Shown here: positions 34,102 to 42,355 of the stretch, in pieces | How positions within the stretch are numbered: position 1 is the first letter of the stretch | How the letters are laid out: each line of letters starts with the position of its first letter | Source: UBA11524 sp051886675 | Lineage (GTDB): Bacteria; Bacillota; Clostridia; Christensenellales; Aristaeellaceae | Reading direction: 5' to 3' | Assembly: GCA_051886675.1 (NCBI GenBank) | Contig: JBJEYH010000149.1 | Location: 13,659-77,658 of the forward strand | Length of the DNA stretch: 64,000 bases | Program-made: the position numbers and the translations under genes | Notes under the pieces: model-generated | The model's input: the letters and a program-made list of their open reading frames with translations, nothing else | What the model was told of the DNA's origin: nothing | Databases searched by the model: none

Positions 34102-34152
34102 CAAACGCCCTCCGGATGCGCTTTGCGCTTCCCCGTCCGGGCCCTGGTATGC

Positions 34153-34158
34153 TATAAT
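34153..34158 (+). promoter_or_regulatory. Promoter of the sensor kinase gene
   Basis: Extended -10 TGCTATAAT within GGTATGCTATAAT, the same string as at the response regulator promoter (17253). The start site would fall near 34165, leaving a leader of about 20 bases. Confidence 0.65.
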
Positions 34159-34184
34159 TTCCTGTGGAAGGGAAGGTGCATGCC

Positions 34185-35981
34185 ATGCGGCTGAGCGCAA
34201 AGATGATCCTGATTTTCTCCGCCATGATGCTCGCGGCGCTGCTGATGCTGTCCGGCTATTCGGCCAACATCTCGATTATGGGCGCCAACGCCTTCACCGA
34301 GGCGCGCTTTCACAACATGGCGGTGAGCATCCACCGGGATATCCAGCAGGATTTCTCCATGATGCAGCTGACCCTGGAGGAGCTGACCGGCAATTCCACC
34401 TTCATGGCGGCGCTGAACCAGATGATCCGCGATGACAGCGACGATCAGAAGATGGCGCAGGCCGCGCAGAAGGTCGCCCTGCAGCAGCTGTCCCAGTCGC
34501 CCCTGGTGGATGCCTATCAGCGGGTCACCTTCTACACGCGGGAGGGCATGTACCTCACCGTCCCCCCGGACAAGGACATCACCCTGACCTACGGCTCCGC
34601 CCAGGCGGCGGAAACCATCTCCTCCTTCCCGTGGCTGGACGCCGCCGACGCCGCGGATTCCTACTGCGTGCTGCCGCCCCACCGGGATTTCCTCTCCCGC
34701 CGGCAGGATGCCATGGTCTACGGCATTGTGCAGAAGGTGTTCTATCACGGCAAGGTGATCGGCTATCTGGAGATTTCCAAGAGCGCGGAGCAGCTGGGCC
34801 GGATCATGGAATTCGTGGACAACACCAATGTGCTGGTGCAGGTGTATCAGGAGAGCGGCGAAACGTTCTACTCCAGCACGGAGGATCTGTACGCCTGGCC
34901 CGCGAACCTGCCGCAGCACGAATACACCCGCGTGGCCCTGCAGGACTGCGGGATGGAATACAACGTCTACCACACGGTGATGGAGCAGGGCGCGCTGCAT
35001 CTGGTCATCGCCCAGAACGCCGCCCATGATGACGACAACAACTTCAAGCTGCGGGTGGATATGTTCCGCCGGGCGATGTATATCATGATTCCCACGTCGG
35101 TGCTGATCTCCCTGGTGTCCCTGAGCCTGACCCGCTCCACCCGGAAGCTGACCCGGAAGGTGCGTCAGATCCCCATCGACAGCATGGTGAAAACCTCGCC
35201 CGGCGCCGTGTCCGCGCTGACGGAAACCGTCACCTCCCCCGCCGACCGGGAAACCCATGAGCTGGAGCAGGTCTTCAACGCCATGATGCTGCAGCTGCGG
35301 GAAAGGGCCTCCACGGAAATGGCCCTGCGGGAGGGCGCGCTGCAGGCACGGCTCAGCGCCCTGCAGACGCAGATCAATCCGCATTTCATCTACAACACCC
35401 TGAACATCATCAGCGCCAGGTCCATGGAGAGCGGCAACTTCGACGTGATCGAAATCTGCGACCAGTTTGCCGGGATGCTCCGCTATTCCACCGACACCCG
35501 CTCCCAGACCGCCACCATGGCCGAGGAGATCGGGTTTGTCCGCAGCTATCTGACGCTGGCCAAGGCCCGCTACGAGGACAACCTGGAATTCAGCATCGAC
35601 GTGCCGGACAACCTGGGGGACATCACCGTCCCCCGGCTGACCCTGCAGCCTCTGGTGGAAAACGCGCTGAGTCACGGCTTCGACGGGAAAAACGTGCTGC
35701 GCCGGCTGTCCATCTCGGGGCATATCGACCAGGGCCTGCTGGTGCTGGAAATCCGCGACAACGGCACCGGCTTCTCCGATGACATGCTGCAGAGCCTGCG
35801 CAGCCGGATCCGCGACATTGAAGCGGGCACGGTATCCATCGAGGCCACCGGCGGACACATCGGGCTGATCAACACCTGCCTGCGCCTGCACTATTACAGC
35901 AAGGGCGCCATGCGCATGGCCATCGGGAACGAGGGCGGCGCGGTCATCACCCTGACCATGCCCTGCGCCGCGCAAAAATAA
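34185..35981 (+). CDS. Sensor histidine kinase, YesM/LytS type
   Basis: 598-residue membrane kinase. Helix 1 at about 7-28, an extracellular sensor domain of about 265 residues, helix 2 at about 297-316, a degenerate HAMP, then the His-kinase domain with phospho-accepting His400 in QINPHFIYNTLN, N-box LVENALSHGFD (about 490-500), G1 box RDNGTGF (524-530) and G2 GHIGLINTCLRL. ATG 34185 is used because GGAAGG is 8 bases upstream and the GTG at 34164 coincides with the transcript start. Cognate partner is very likely the response regulator at 17292. Divergent from the importer operon. Confidence 0.93.
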   Translation: MRLSAKMILIFSAMMLAALLMLSGYSANISIMGANAFTEARFHNMAVSIHRDIQQDFSMMQLTLEELTGNSTFMAALNQMIRDDSDDQKMAQAAQKVALQQLSQSPLVDAYQRVTFYTREGMYLTVPPDKDITLTYGSAQAAETISSFPWLDAADAADSYCVLPPHRDFLSRRQDAMVYGIVQKVFYHGKVIGYLEISKSAEQLGRIMEFVDNTNVLVQVYQESGETFYSSTEDLYAWPANLPQHEYTRVALQDCGMEYNVYHTVMEQGALHLVIAQNAAHDDDNNFKLRVDMFRRAMYIMIPTSVLISLVSLSLTRSTRKLTRKVRQIPIDSMVKTSPGAVSALTETVTSPADRETHELEQVFNAMMLQLRERASTEMALREGALQARLSALQTQINPHFIYNTLNIISARSMESGNFDVIEICDQFAGMLRYSTDTRSQTATMAEEIGFVRSYLTLAKARYEDNLEFSIDVPDNLGDITVPRLTLQPLVENALSHGFDGKNVLRRLSISGHIDQGLLVLEIRDNGTGFSDDMLQSLRSRIRDIEAGTVSIEATGGHIGLINTCLRLHYYSKGAMRMAIGNEGGAVITLTMPCAAQK

Positions 35982-36073
35982 CCCGGCCCGGCATGCCAGG
36001 AGGAAAGCATGCCGTCCGGGTCTGCAGAGCGTTGCATGTTGTTGCGGCCCTTCCATGCGCTCTGCCGCTGTAC
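35972..36073 (-). ncRNA. Candidate regulated small RNA
   Basis: No gene lies on the minus strand left of the array-6 promoter; transcription from its -10 (TACAAT, 36080-36085) would end after about 100 nt at a strong hairpin, ACCCGG-AC-GGCATGC / GCATGCCGGGCCGGGT (36021 down to 35981), followed by TATTTTTG. The 10-nt loop UUUCCUCCUG is complementary to ribosome binding sites of the GGAGGAAA type, as known for C-rich-loop sRNAs of Firmicutes. The alternative is that the promoter is a leftover of a lost gene and the hairpin merely serves the kinase gene. Confidence 0.4.
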
Positions 36074-36079
36074 AGGCCC

Positions 36080-36196
36080 ATTGTATACCGGGGCGCGCCA
36101 GCCTGCCCGGTAAAATCCGCCGCGCCTGGCCGGAATATCCGGCACACAGGGGACGCGCCCGGCAAATATGCTTCCCGCCCCTGGCAATATTCGGTC
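36080..36196 (-). promoter_or_regulatory. Regulated promoter with repeat array 6
   Basis: Minus-strand -10 TACAAT (36080-36085). Copies of the element: CCCGGTAAAATCCGCC (core A 36115), GGCCGGAATATCCGGCA (36137), a weak GGCAAATATGC near 36168 and CCTGGCAATATTCGGTC (36189). Spacing 0/22/53/74, first copy 30 bp from the -10, exactly as at the glycosidase promoters. It could instead act on the plus-strand GH43 gene 250 bp away. Confidence 0.65.
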
Positions 36197-36439
36197 GGAA
36201 GCCCCCGCGGCCCTGACGCCAGCAGGAGCAGGGGCTTCCTGCGAGCGGCCATGCGGCCCGGGCGGAAGGCGGATTCGTCCATCTGGCGCGGCCCTTTTCC
36301 GCGCGGCAGGGAACGCCCGCGCCCTGTCTCCCAATCACGCCCCCGTCCCCGATGTCCCCCGGTCAGCGGCCTCGCGCCCCGCCGGGCATGACGCCGCACG
36401 CCACGCGTCCTGCGCGCAACAAAAGGAAGGAGCCTCCGC
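36197..36439. other. Leader/intergenic region before GH43
   Basis: About 240 bases with no recognisable promoter boxes, gene or repeat. Together with array 6 and the RNA candidate it makes the 458-base gap between the kinase and GH43 genes. Confidence 0.5.
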
Positions 36440-37927
36440 ATGAAGTACCGCAACCCCATTCTTCCCGGATTCAATCCCGATCCCAGCGTCTGCCGGGTGG
36501 GGGACGACTACTACCTGGTGACCAGCACCTTCGAGTTTTTCCCGGGCATCCCCGTCTATCACAGCAGGGATCTGGTCAACTGGACGCAGCTCGGCAGCTG
36601 CATCGACCGGCCGGAGCAGCTGCCCTTCGACCGGGCGGCGGCGGGACGCGGCATGTGGGCCCCGACCATCCGCTATCATCAGGGGCGGTTCTACGTCACG
36701 GCGAAGTTCATGGAGTTCGGCAACTTCATCGTCAGCACGGACGATCCCGCAGGCCGGTGGTCGGATCCGGTGCCGGTGGCGATGGACGGCATTGATCCCT
36801 CGCTGCTCTTCGACGGCGGCAAAGCGTACTACTGCACCAACCAGCGCGACCCCCAGGGGCGTGAAGCCATCACCCTGGCGGAGGTCGATCCCGATACCGG
36901 CGCGCTGCTCAGCCCCGCCCGGCCCATCTGGCACGGCGTTGCCGCGGATCGGCCGCAGTACCTGGAAGCCCCCCACGTCTACCACATTGGCGGCTGGTAT
37001 TACGTGATGGCCTCGGAGGGCGGCACGGGCTTTGAGCATATGATCACCGCCGCGCGGAGCCGCTGCGTCTGGGGGCCGTATGAGGATTGTCCGCACAATC
37101 CGCTGCTGACCAACCGGTACGTCGCCGGAACGGGCGTGGCCTGCAGCGGCCACGGCGATCTGGTGGAGGATGGCCGGGGCAACTGGTGGTGCGTGCATCT
37201 GGCGACCCGCCCGGATGACCGGTGGTATTCGCACATGGGCCGGGAAACCTTCCTGCTGCCCGTCGCATGGCGCGACGAATGGCCGGTGATCGCCGACGGC
37301 ATCAGCCGCCTTGACTGCGAGGGCGCGCTGTCCGCGCCCCAGCGGCGCGGCCGGGTCTGGCAGGCCGATCTCAGCCGGATCGAGCCGCGGTGGCTGTTCG
37401 TGCGCCATCCGGCCCGGGAATGCTACACGGTCGCCCCGGAGGGCCTGCTGCTGACGCCCTCGGCCGTGCGCCTGACGGATCAGACGGGCTCGCCGACGCT
37501 GATGGCCATCCGCCAGCCGGATATCGATTGCGTCATTGAGGCGGAGCTGGCGTTCACCCCCTGCCAGGACGGCGACGAGGCCGGGCTGACCATCTACATT
37601 TCCTGCGACGGCCACTACAGGTTCGGCAAGCTGCGCGAGGCGGGCGAGGACTACATGGTGGTGACGCGGCAGAAGCCCGATGGCGCGCCTGTCCGGCTCA
37701 GGGCTCCGGAGGGCCGGCTGACCCTTCGGGTGGAAGCCTCCGGAACCGCCTGCGGGCTTTTCTTCGCCGCCGAGGGCCAGACGCCTGTGCATCTGGCGAG
37801 CATCCCTGTGCTGCGCCGCGAGGACGCGGGGAAGTGCTTCACCGGCACGCTGATCGGCGTGTATGCCCAGTGCCTGCGGCCCACGGCGGCGAAAGCCACG
37901 CTGTACAGGTTCACGGCGCGCAGCTGA
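36440..37927 (+). CDS. Glycoside hydrolase family 43 (beta-xylosidase / arabinofuranosidase type)
   Basis: 495-residue cytoplasmic enzyme (no signal peptide). Five-bladed propeller with the GH43 catalytic triad: base Asp in NPDPS (about residue 15), pKa-modulating Asp in DGIDPSLLF and acid Glu in YLEAPHVY. The propeller (1-310) is followed by a beta-sandwich (about 320-495), the layout of beta-xylosidases acting on imported short oligosaccharides. ATG 36440 with AAGGAAGGAG. Acting inside the cell, it would finish xylo- or arabino-oligosaccharides brought in by the importer. Confidence 0.93.
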   Translation: MKYRNPILPGFNPDPSVCRVGDDYYLVTSTFEFFPGIPVYHSRDLVNWTQLGSCIDRPEQLPFDRAAAGRGMWAPTIRYHQGRFYVTAKFMEFGNFIVSTDDPAGRWSDPVPVAMDGIDPSLLFDGGKAYYCTNQRDPQGREAITLAEVDPDTGALLSPARPIWHGVAADRPQYLEAPHVYHIGGWYYVMASEGGTGFEHMITAARSRCVWGPYEDCPHNPLLTNRYVAGTGVACSGHGDLVEDGRGNWWCVHLATRPDDRWYSHMGRETFLLPVAWRDEWPVIADGISRLDCEGALSAPQRRGRVWQADLSRIEPRWLFVRHPARECYTVAPEGLLLTPSAVRLTDQTGSPTLMAIRQPDIDCVIEAELAFTPCQDGDEAGLTIYISCDGHYRFGKLREAGEDYMVVTRQKPDGAPVRLRAPEGRLTLRVEASGTACGLFFAAEGQTPVHLASIPVLRREDAGKCFTGTLIGVYAQCLRPTAAKATLYRFTARS

Positions 37928-37957
37928 CGGCGGACGCCCGGCAGAAATCCCCAGCAC

Positions 37958-38016
37958 AAAAGCAACCCCCATGCCTTCCGGATGGCGAAGCATCCTGAGC
38001 GGGCATGGGGGTCGTT
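37958..38016. terminator. Terminator between GH43 and DUF454 genes
   Basis: Stem CCCCCATGCC / GGCATGGGGG (37966-37975 and 38002-38011) with an inner small hairpin. On the minus strand it is followed by TTGCTTTTG (strong, for DUF454); on the plus strand by TCGTTG (weak, for GH43). Confidence 0.8.
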
Positions 38017-38027
38017 GATGCGCCGGA

Positions 38028-38420
38028 TTATTGCCCGGCCGGTTCGCCGGGGCAGAGGGTTTTCACGCCGAATACAAAGTAGATGACGTGGAACACCCAC
38101 ACGCAGGCCAGGACAATCCGACCCACGGGCGCCTGATGCATCATGATGAAGCCGACGCTCATCAGCAGGGTGACGGTGATCATAATGCGCACCTTGGTTT
38201 TGCGCGTCATGCCCCTGCCCTGGACGTAGCTCTCCAGATTGTTCCTGTAGAGCCGGGTGCCGGTGAACCAGGTGTGCAGCCTTTCAGAGCTTTTGCCGAA
38301 GCAGAAGGCCGCCAGCAGCAGGAAGGGGAATGCCGGCAGCAGCGGAAGCACGGCCCCCAGCGCGCCCAGTCCGGCGCTGACGCAGCCGATGGTGATGTAA
38401 ACAGCCTTTTTGAGGTTCAT
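38028..38420 (-). CDS. DUF454 (YbaN family) membrane protein
   Basis: 130-residue inner-membrane protein with three to four helices. Family block LPLLPAFPFLLLAAFCFGKSS near the N-terminus, then RLYRNNLESY and a basic segment RGMTRKTKVR before the last two helices. Function unknown. ATG 38420; separated from the ABC operon by 101 bases without clear features. It may be the tail of the ABC transcript or independent. Confidence 0.88.
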   Translation of the reverse strand: MNLKKAVYITIGCVSAGLGALGAVLPLLPAFPFLLLAAFCFGKSSERLHTWFTGTRLYRNNLESYVQGRGMTRKTKVRIMITVTLLMSVGFIMMHQAPVGRIVLACVWVFHVIYFVFGVKTLCPGEPAGQ

Positions 38421-38521
38421 GCGTTCTTCTCCTGTCTTGTTTGATTCCTGGGGCGTTCGCCCGGATGGCGAAGGCGCGTCCGGGAGAACGGAATGCCGCG
38501 TGACCGCCCGGGTCTGAGCCG

Positions 38522-40177
38522 TCAGCTGATCCGCCCGTGCTCCACGGAAAAGATCGTGTCCGCCAGGCGCATGGAGGATTGCCGGTGGGATACCAGCACG
38601 ATGGTCCTGTCCCGGCGTTCCTCGTGCAGCGACTTGAGGATCACAGCCTCGTTCAGGCTGTCCAGATTGCTGGTGGGCTCGTCCAGCAGCAGCAGGGGGG
38701 CGTCGTGCAGGAAGGCGCGGGCCATGCCGATGCGCTGGCGTTCGCCGCTGGAGAGCGTATCGCCCAGCTCGCCCACGGAGGTGTCGTAGCCCCGGGGCAG
38801 GCGGACAATGAAATCATGGATGGAAGCCTTTTTGCAGGCGGCGATGATCTCCTCGTCCGCAGCGTCCTGGCGGGCAATGCGGACGTTGTTGCGGATGCTG
38901 TCGCAGAACAGGTGGGTATCCTGGGTGACAAAGCCCTCCAGGCGGCGGAGGTTGCCGGTGTTGACCTGGCGGACGTCGGCGCCGGAAATGCGGATGCTGC
39001 CCTGCTGAACGTCCCAGAAGCGCATCAGCAGCCTGAGCAGCGTGGATTTGCCGCTGCCGCTGCGCCCCGTGATCCCGATGACGGCCCCCCGCGGAATCTC
39101 CAGCGACACGTCCGACAGGATCTCCTCGTTGTCGTAGGCAAAGCGGACGCCCTGAACCGACGCGCCGTCAAAGCCGATTTCCGGACAGCCTTCGATCTCC
39201 CGGGTGACCGGCTCCTCGGCCAGAATATCCAGCACGCGGTTGCCGGCCGCCAGCGTGTTCTGCAGCGTGCTGCCCAGGGACGCCAGGGCGATCACCGGCC
39301 CGAAGGAGGCAAACAGCGCCAGCGTCGGAATCAGCACGCCCTCGAAGCTGAGGACGCCCCGCTGGTAAAGCATCCCCGCCGCAAGGAGCATCAGCAGGTC
39401 AAAGAGCAGCACCGTCAGGTTGGTGACGGCGATATTGATGCCGGCGCGTCTTTTCATCCGCTCCTCGTCGCGGGCCAGGGCGTCGGTGCGCTCCTGCAGC
39501 TCCGCAAGCCGCCGTTCGCCCTGGCCGTATTGCAGGATCTCCGTCAGGCCCCGCAGGCTGTCCAGCATGAAGCTGCTGAACGCGCCGCTCCTGCGGCGGA
39601 ACTGCGCGCCGTCGTCGCCGCTGACGCCGGAGGTCACAAAGGGAATCGCCACGCCGATCACCCCATAGGCGACGAGCGCCACCACCGCCAGCAGCCAGTG
39701 ATACGACCCGATGAACCCGCACATCACCCCCACGAACAGCAGCGCAATCAGGATGGGGGATATGGTGTGCGCGTAGAACACCTCCAGCAGCTCCACGTCC
39801 GAGGTGATCAGCGCGATCAGGTTGCCCTTGTCCCGGCCCTCCAGCCGGGCAGGAGCCAGCCTGCGCAGCGCGCGAAAGAGCCTGTCGCGGATCAGCGCCA
39901 GGAGCTTGAAGGCGATGAAGTGGTTGCATGCCTGCTCCGCGTAGCGCAGGATCCCCCGCAGCGCCGCAAAGGCGAGCATCCCTCCGACGGCGGCCGCCAT
40001 GCCGACGCGCGGCGCCAGGCCCATTGCGTCCAGCGCCGCGTATCCGCCCAGAATGGTGATGAACGCCGCGCACAGATGCCCGATCAGCCCCATGAGCACC
40101 GCCAGCGCCATGTAGCCTGTCAGCGGCCTGACCAGCACGATCAGCTGCGCCATGACCCTGAAGTTTGTGCGCTTCAT
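38522..40177 (-). CDS. ABC exporter half-transporter, CydC-like
   Basis: 551-residue fused permease-ATPase: six helices (1-300), then the nucleotide-binding domain with Walker A GRSGSGKST, signature LSSGERQRIGMARAF, Walker B PLLLLDEPTSNLD and H-loop SHR. Order and overlap (ATGA) with the preceding half-transporter indicate a heterodimer. The CydDC resemblance suggests thiol or small-metabolite export, but no cytochrome bd genes are near. Under the 42117 promoter with two GTTAG/CTAAC palindromes. Confidence 0.88.
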   Translation of the reverse strand: MKRTNFRVMAQLIVLVRPLTGYMALAVLMGLIGHLCAAFITILGGYAALDAMGLAPRVGMAAAVGGMLAFAALRGILRYAEQACNHFIAFKLLALIRDRLFRALRRLAPARLEGRDKGNLIALITSDVELLEVFYAHTISPILIALLFVGVMCGFIGSYHWLLAVVALVAYGVIGVAIPFVTSGVSGDDGAQFRRRSGAFSSFMLDSLRGLTEILQYGQGERRLAELQERTDALARDEERMKRRAGINIAVTNLTVLLFDLLMLLAAGMLYQRGVLSFEGVLIPTLALFASFGPVIALASLGSTLQNTLAAGNRVLDILAEEPVTREIEGCPEIGFDGASVQGVRFAYDNEEILSDVSLEIPRGAVIGITGRSGSGKSTLLRLLMRFWDVQQGSIRISGADVRQVNTGNLRRLEGFVTQDTHLFCDSIRNNVRIARQDAADEEIIAACKKASIHDFIVRLPRGYDTSVGELGDTLSSGERQRIGMARAFLHDAPLLLLDEPTSNLDSLNEAVILKSLHEERRDRTIVLVSHRQSSMRLADTIFSVEHGRIS

Positions 40178-41907
40178 GCCATCGCCTCCCTTCCGGTGTA
40201 CTGCTCCAGCTCCTGCTGCGCCTGCCACAGCCGCGCGTAGCAGCCCTCCCGCGGGAGCGTGGCGTGGGTTCCGGACTCGACCACCCGTCCGTCCTGCATG
40301 ACATAGATGTTGTCCGCACCGGTCACATTCGCCAGCCGGTGGGATATCAGGATGACGGTTTTCACCTTCGCCAGGGCGTGAATCTGCGCCATGATATCGT
40401 TCTCGCTTTCCACGTCGATGTTGGAGGTGGCCTCGTCGAAGATATACACCGGGCTGTCGTGCAGCAGGGCCCGGGCCAGCGCCAGGCGCTGCCGCTGCCC
40501 GCCGGACAGGTTGCTGCCCTGCTCGGTCAGGGGGGTGTCCAGCCCCTTTTCCGCGCGGAGGAAGTCCGCCAGCTTCACCTGCTCCAGCACCTGCCAGAGC
40601 GCCTCGTCCGTGGCGTCGGGCCTGGCCATGAGCAGGTTGTCCCGCACGGTGCCGATGAACAGCCGGCTGGCATGCCCGATGCAGGTTACGGTCTGCATCA
40701 GCGCATCCTCGCGCAGCTCCGCCACCGGCACGCCGCCGATGGTCACGCTGCCGGTGAAGCCGCGGTTCTGCCCGGTGAGCAGCGCGGTGACCGTGGACTT
40801 GCCGCAGCCGCTTTCGCCGACGATGGCCGTGAAGCTGCCCTCGGGGAAGACCATGCTCACGTCCCGCAGCACCTCGCGCTGGCCGTCGTAGGAAAACCGC
40901 ACGCCCTCAAGCGCGATGCCATACCCCTCGGGCAGGCGGGTTCCGGGCGTCTCCTCGGGGGCGTCCAGCAGGCGGAAGATCTTGTCGCTGGCCGCCATGC
41001 CGTTCATGGCGATGTGGAAGTAGCTGCCCAGCTGGCGCATCGGAATGAAGAAATCCGCCGCCAGCAGGATGATCAGCAGCGCGCCGCCCAGGCCCACCTG
41101 CCCCGCCCGAAGCTGCGTGACGGCCATGATCACCCCCAGCGCCGCGCCGCCATAGGCGATCAGATCCATGATGGTGATGGAGTTGAGCTGCATGGTGAGC
41201 ACCTTCATGGTGATCCGGCGGAACTGCTCGGCCTGCTCGTTCATCTCCCGGTGCCTGGCCTCGTCCGCCTGATAGATCTTGAGGGTCGTCAGGCCCTGCA
41301 GGTTTTCCAGGAACGTGTCGCCCAGGGCGGTGTACTGATCCCAGTAGCGGCTCAGCAGCTTTTTCGCCCAGGTCTGCACCGCGGCGATGGCCACGGGAAT
41401 CAGCGGCACGCAGATCAGCAGCACCACCGCCGAGGGAACGCTCACGAAGCACAGCGCCACAAACAGCGTCAGCGGCGCCAGCATGGCGTAGAAAAACTGG
41501 GGCAGATAGGCGCCGAAGTAGGTTTCCAGCTGATCGACGCCCTCCACCGCCACCTGCACGACCTCGCTGGTCCTGACCTTCCCGCTGTAGGCGCTGCCCA
41601 GCCGCAGCAGCTTTTCGTAGATGCGCCTGCGCAGGGTATCCTTGACGAACCGGGCCGACAGATAGCTCATCCGGGACGCCCCGACGGTGCAGACCACCCT
41701 GACCAGCAGGGCGATCACGGCCACCGCGCCGGTCGTCAGCCAGAGCGGGGAGTCGGCCTGTCCCTGATACAGGGCGTTCAGCAGCCGGGCCAGCTGCGTC
41801 ATGAGGGCCATGTTCGCCAGCAGGCCGATCCATTGCAGCGCCACGTTGGCGGCAATCGTCCTTTTGCTCTCCGGAACCATCCGGATCAGACGCTTGTTGA
41901 TCATCAT
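40174..41907 (-). CDS. ABC exporter half-transporter, CydD-like
   Basis: 577-residue fused permease-ATPase. Six helices in the first 310 residues; nucleotide-binding domain with Walker A GESGCGKST, signature LSGGQRQRLALARAL and Walker B PVYIFDEATSNID. First gene of the two-gene ABC operon; its 5' leader (about 200 nt) holds a palindromic operator at the start site and another at 41994. Partner is the overlapping gene at 38522. Confidence 0.88.
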   Translation of the reverse strand: MMINKRLIRMVPESKRTIAANVALQWIGLLANMALMTQLARLLNALYQGQADSPLWLTTGAVAVIALLVRVVCTVGASRMSYLSARFVKDTLRRRIYEKLLRLGSAYSGKVRTSEVVQVAVEGVDQLETYFGAYLPQFFYAMLAPLTLFVALCFVSVPSAVVLLICVPLIPVAIAAVQTWAKKLLSRYWDQYTALGDTFLENLQGLTTLKIYQADEARHREMNEQAEQFRRITMKVLTMQLNSITIMDLIAYGGAALGVIMAVTQLRAGQVGLGGALLIILLAADFFIPMRQLGSYFHIAMNGMAASDKIFRLLDAPEETPGTRLPEGYGIALEGVRFSYDGQREVLRDVSMVFPEGSFTAIVGESGCGKSTVTALLTGQNRGFTGSVTIGGVPVAELREDALMQTVTCIGHASRLFIGTVRDNLLMARPDATDEALWQVLEQVKLADFLRAEKGLDTPLTEQGSNLSGGQRQRLALARALLHDSPVYIFDEATSNIDVESENDIMAQIHALAKVKTVILISHRLANVTGADNIYVMQDGRVVESGTHATLPREGCYARLWQAQQELEQYTGREAMA

Positions 41908-41993
41908 GCGATTTCTTTCCCCTGTCCTGTGATTTCAGCGTTGTGCGGGTGCGCGGAGCGTCCGCCGGAGCCCTGCACGGATCCGCGATGGGA

Positions 41994-42010
41994 GTTATAC
42001 ATACCTAACC
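41994..42010. promoter_or_regulatory. Operator GTTAT-N6-CTAAC
   Basis: Near-palindrome GTTAT-ACATAC-CTAACC in the leader of the minus-strand ABC operon; one base off the shared motif. Confidence 0.6.
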
Positions 42011-42091
42011 GCGCCCCGAAAAAAGAACGGATGGATCATCCGTCAGCAGCGCGTCGTTCACCGGCCTGCGGAGCACGTCCGCTCCGGCAGC

Positions 42092-42108
42092 GGTTAGAAT
42101 AAGCTAAC
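42092..42108. promoter_or_regulatory. Operator GGTTAG-N6-CTAAC
   Basis: Palindrome GGTTAG-AATAAG-CTAAC directly downstream of the expected start site (about 42110) of the minus-strand ABC promoter, a repressor position. Confidence 0.8.
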
Positions 42109-42116
42109 TCCCTGAC

Positions 42117-42145
42117 AGTATACAATGCCGCGGCGCGTTTGTCAA
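42117..42145 (-). promoter_or_regulatory. Promoter of the CydDC-like ABC operon
   Basis: Minus-strand TTGACA (42140-42145) and TATACT (42117-42122) with a 17-bp spacer: near-perfect sigma-A boxes. Confidence 0.9.
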
Positions 42146-42238
42146 CCCTTCCGGGCCATCCAATGGCTGGCATTCCGCCTGCCTCGCCGCGCCGGCCGGA
42201 TGCCGCCGGGAACGCGCAGAAAAATCCGGCAGCCCTCA

Positions 42239-42267
42239 TTGACAGCGGGGGCGCAACGTGCTAAGAT
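42239..42267 (+). promoter_or_regulatory. Promoter of the esterase/MBL/methyltransferase operon
   Basis: TTGACA (42239-42244) and TAAGAT (42262-42267) with a 17-bp spacer and an upstream TG. A single AATCCGGCA element ends 8 bases before the -35. Confidence 0.88.
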
Positions 42268-42273
42268 GATGGT

Positions 42274-42291
42274 GGTTAGGATACGCTAACC
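42274..42291. promoter_or_regulatory. Operator GGTTAG-N6-CTAACC
   Basis: Perfect palindrome GGTTAG-GATACG-CTAACC at the expected start site of the plus-strand operon. Confidence 0.82.
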
Positions 42292-42309
42292 GCGTTCTTT
42301 TGTTCCGCG

Positions 42310-42325
42310 GTTAGGGGCTGCTAAC
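42310..42325. promoter_or_regulatory. Operator GTTAG-N6-CTAAC (second copy)
   Basis: Palindrome GTTAG-GGGCTG-CTAAC, 36 bp downstream of the first copy and just before the ribosome binding site of the 42356 gene. Confidence 0.8.
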
Positions 42326-42355
42326 TTTCACGGCAGACGAAAGGAGCGGACAGGT

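Larger units (their letters stand above)
41908..42355. other. Divergent control region of the export regulon
   Basis: 448 bases holding two strong divergent sigma-A promoters, four copies of the GTTAG-N6-CTAAC palindrome and one copy of the AATCCGGCA element (core A 42224); see separate entries. No gene is seen inside. Confidence 0.8.

Noticed and set aside
36009..36113. 34-codon plus-strand ORF with AGGAGG and ATG after the kinase gene
   Set aside because: The ribosome-site-like AGGAGGAAA is the loop of the terminator hairpin; the peptide is Arg/Cys/Leu-rich without features. Kept only as a caveat to the RNA candidate.
38522..41907. True cydDC for cytochrome bd assembly
   Set aside because: No cydAB nearby and the promoter shares operators with methyltransferase and MBL genes, so the name was not assigned.
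42092..42325. DtxR/IdeR iron boxes
   Set aside because: GGTTAG and CTAACC halves match, but they are 6 bp apart instead of 1 bp, and no DtxR gene is in the window.
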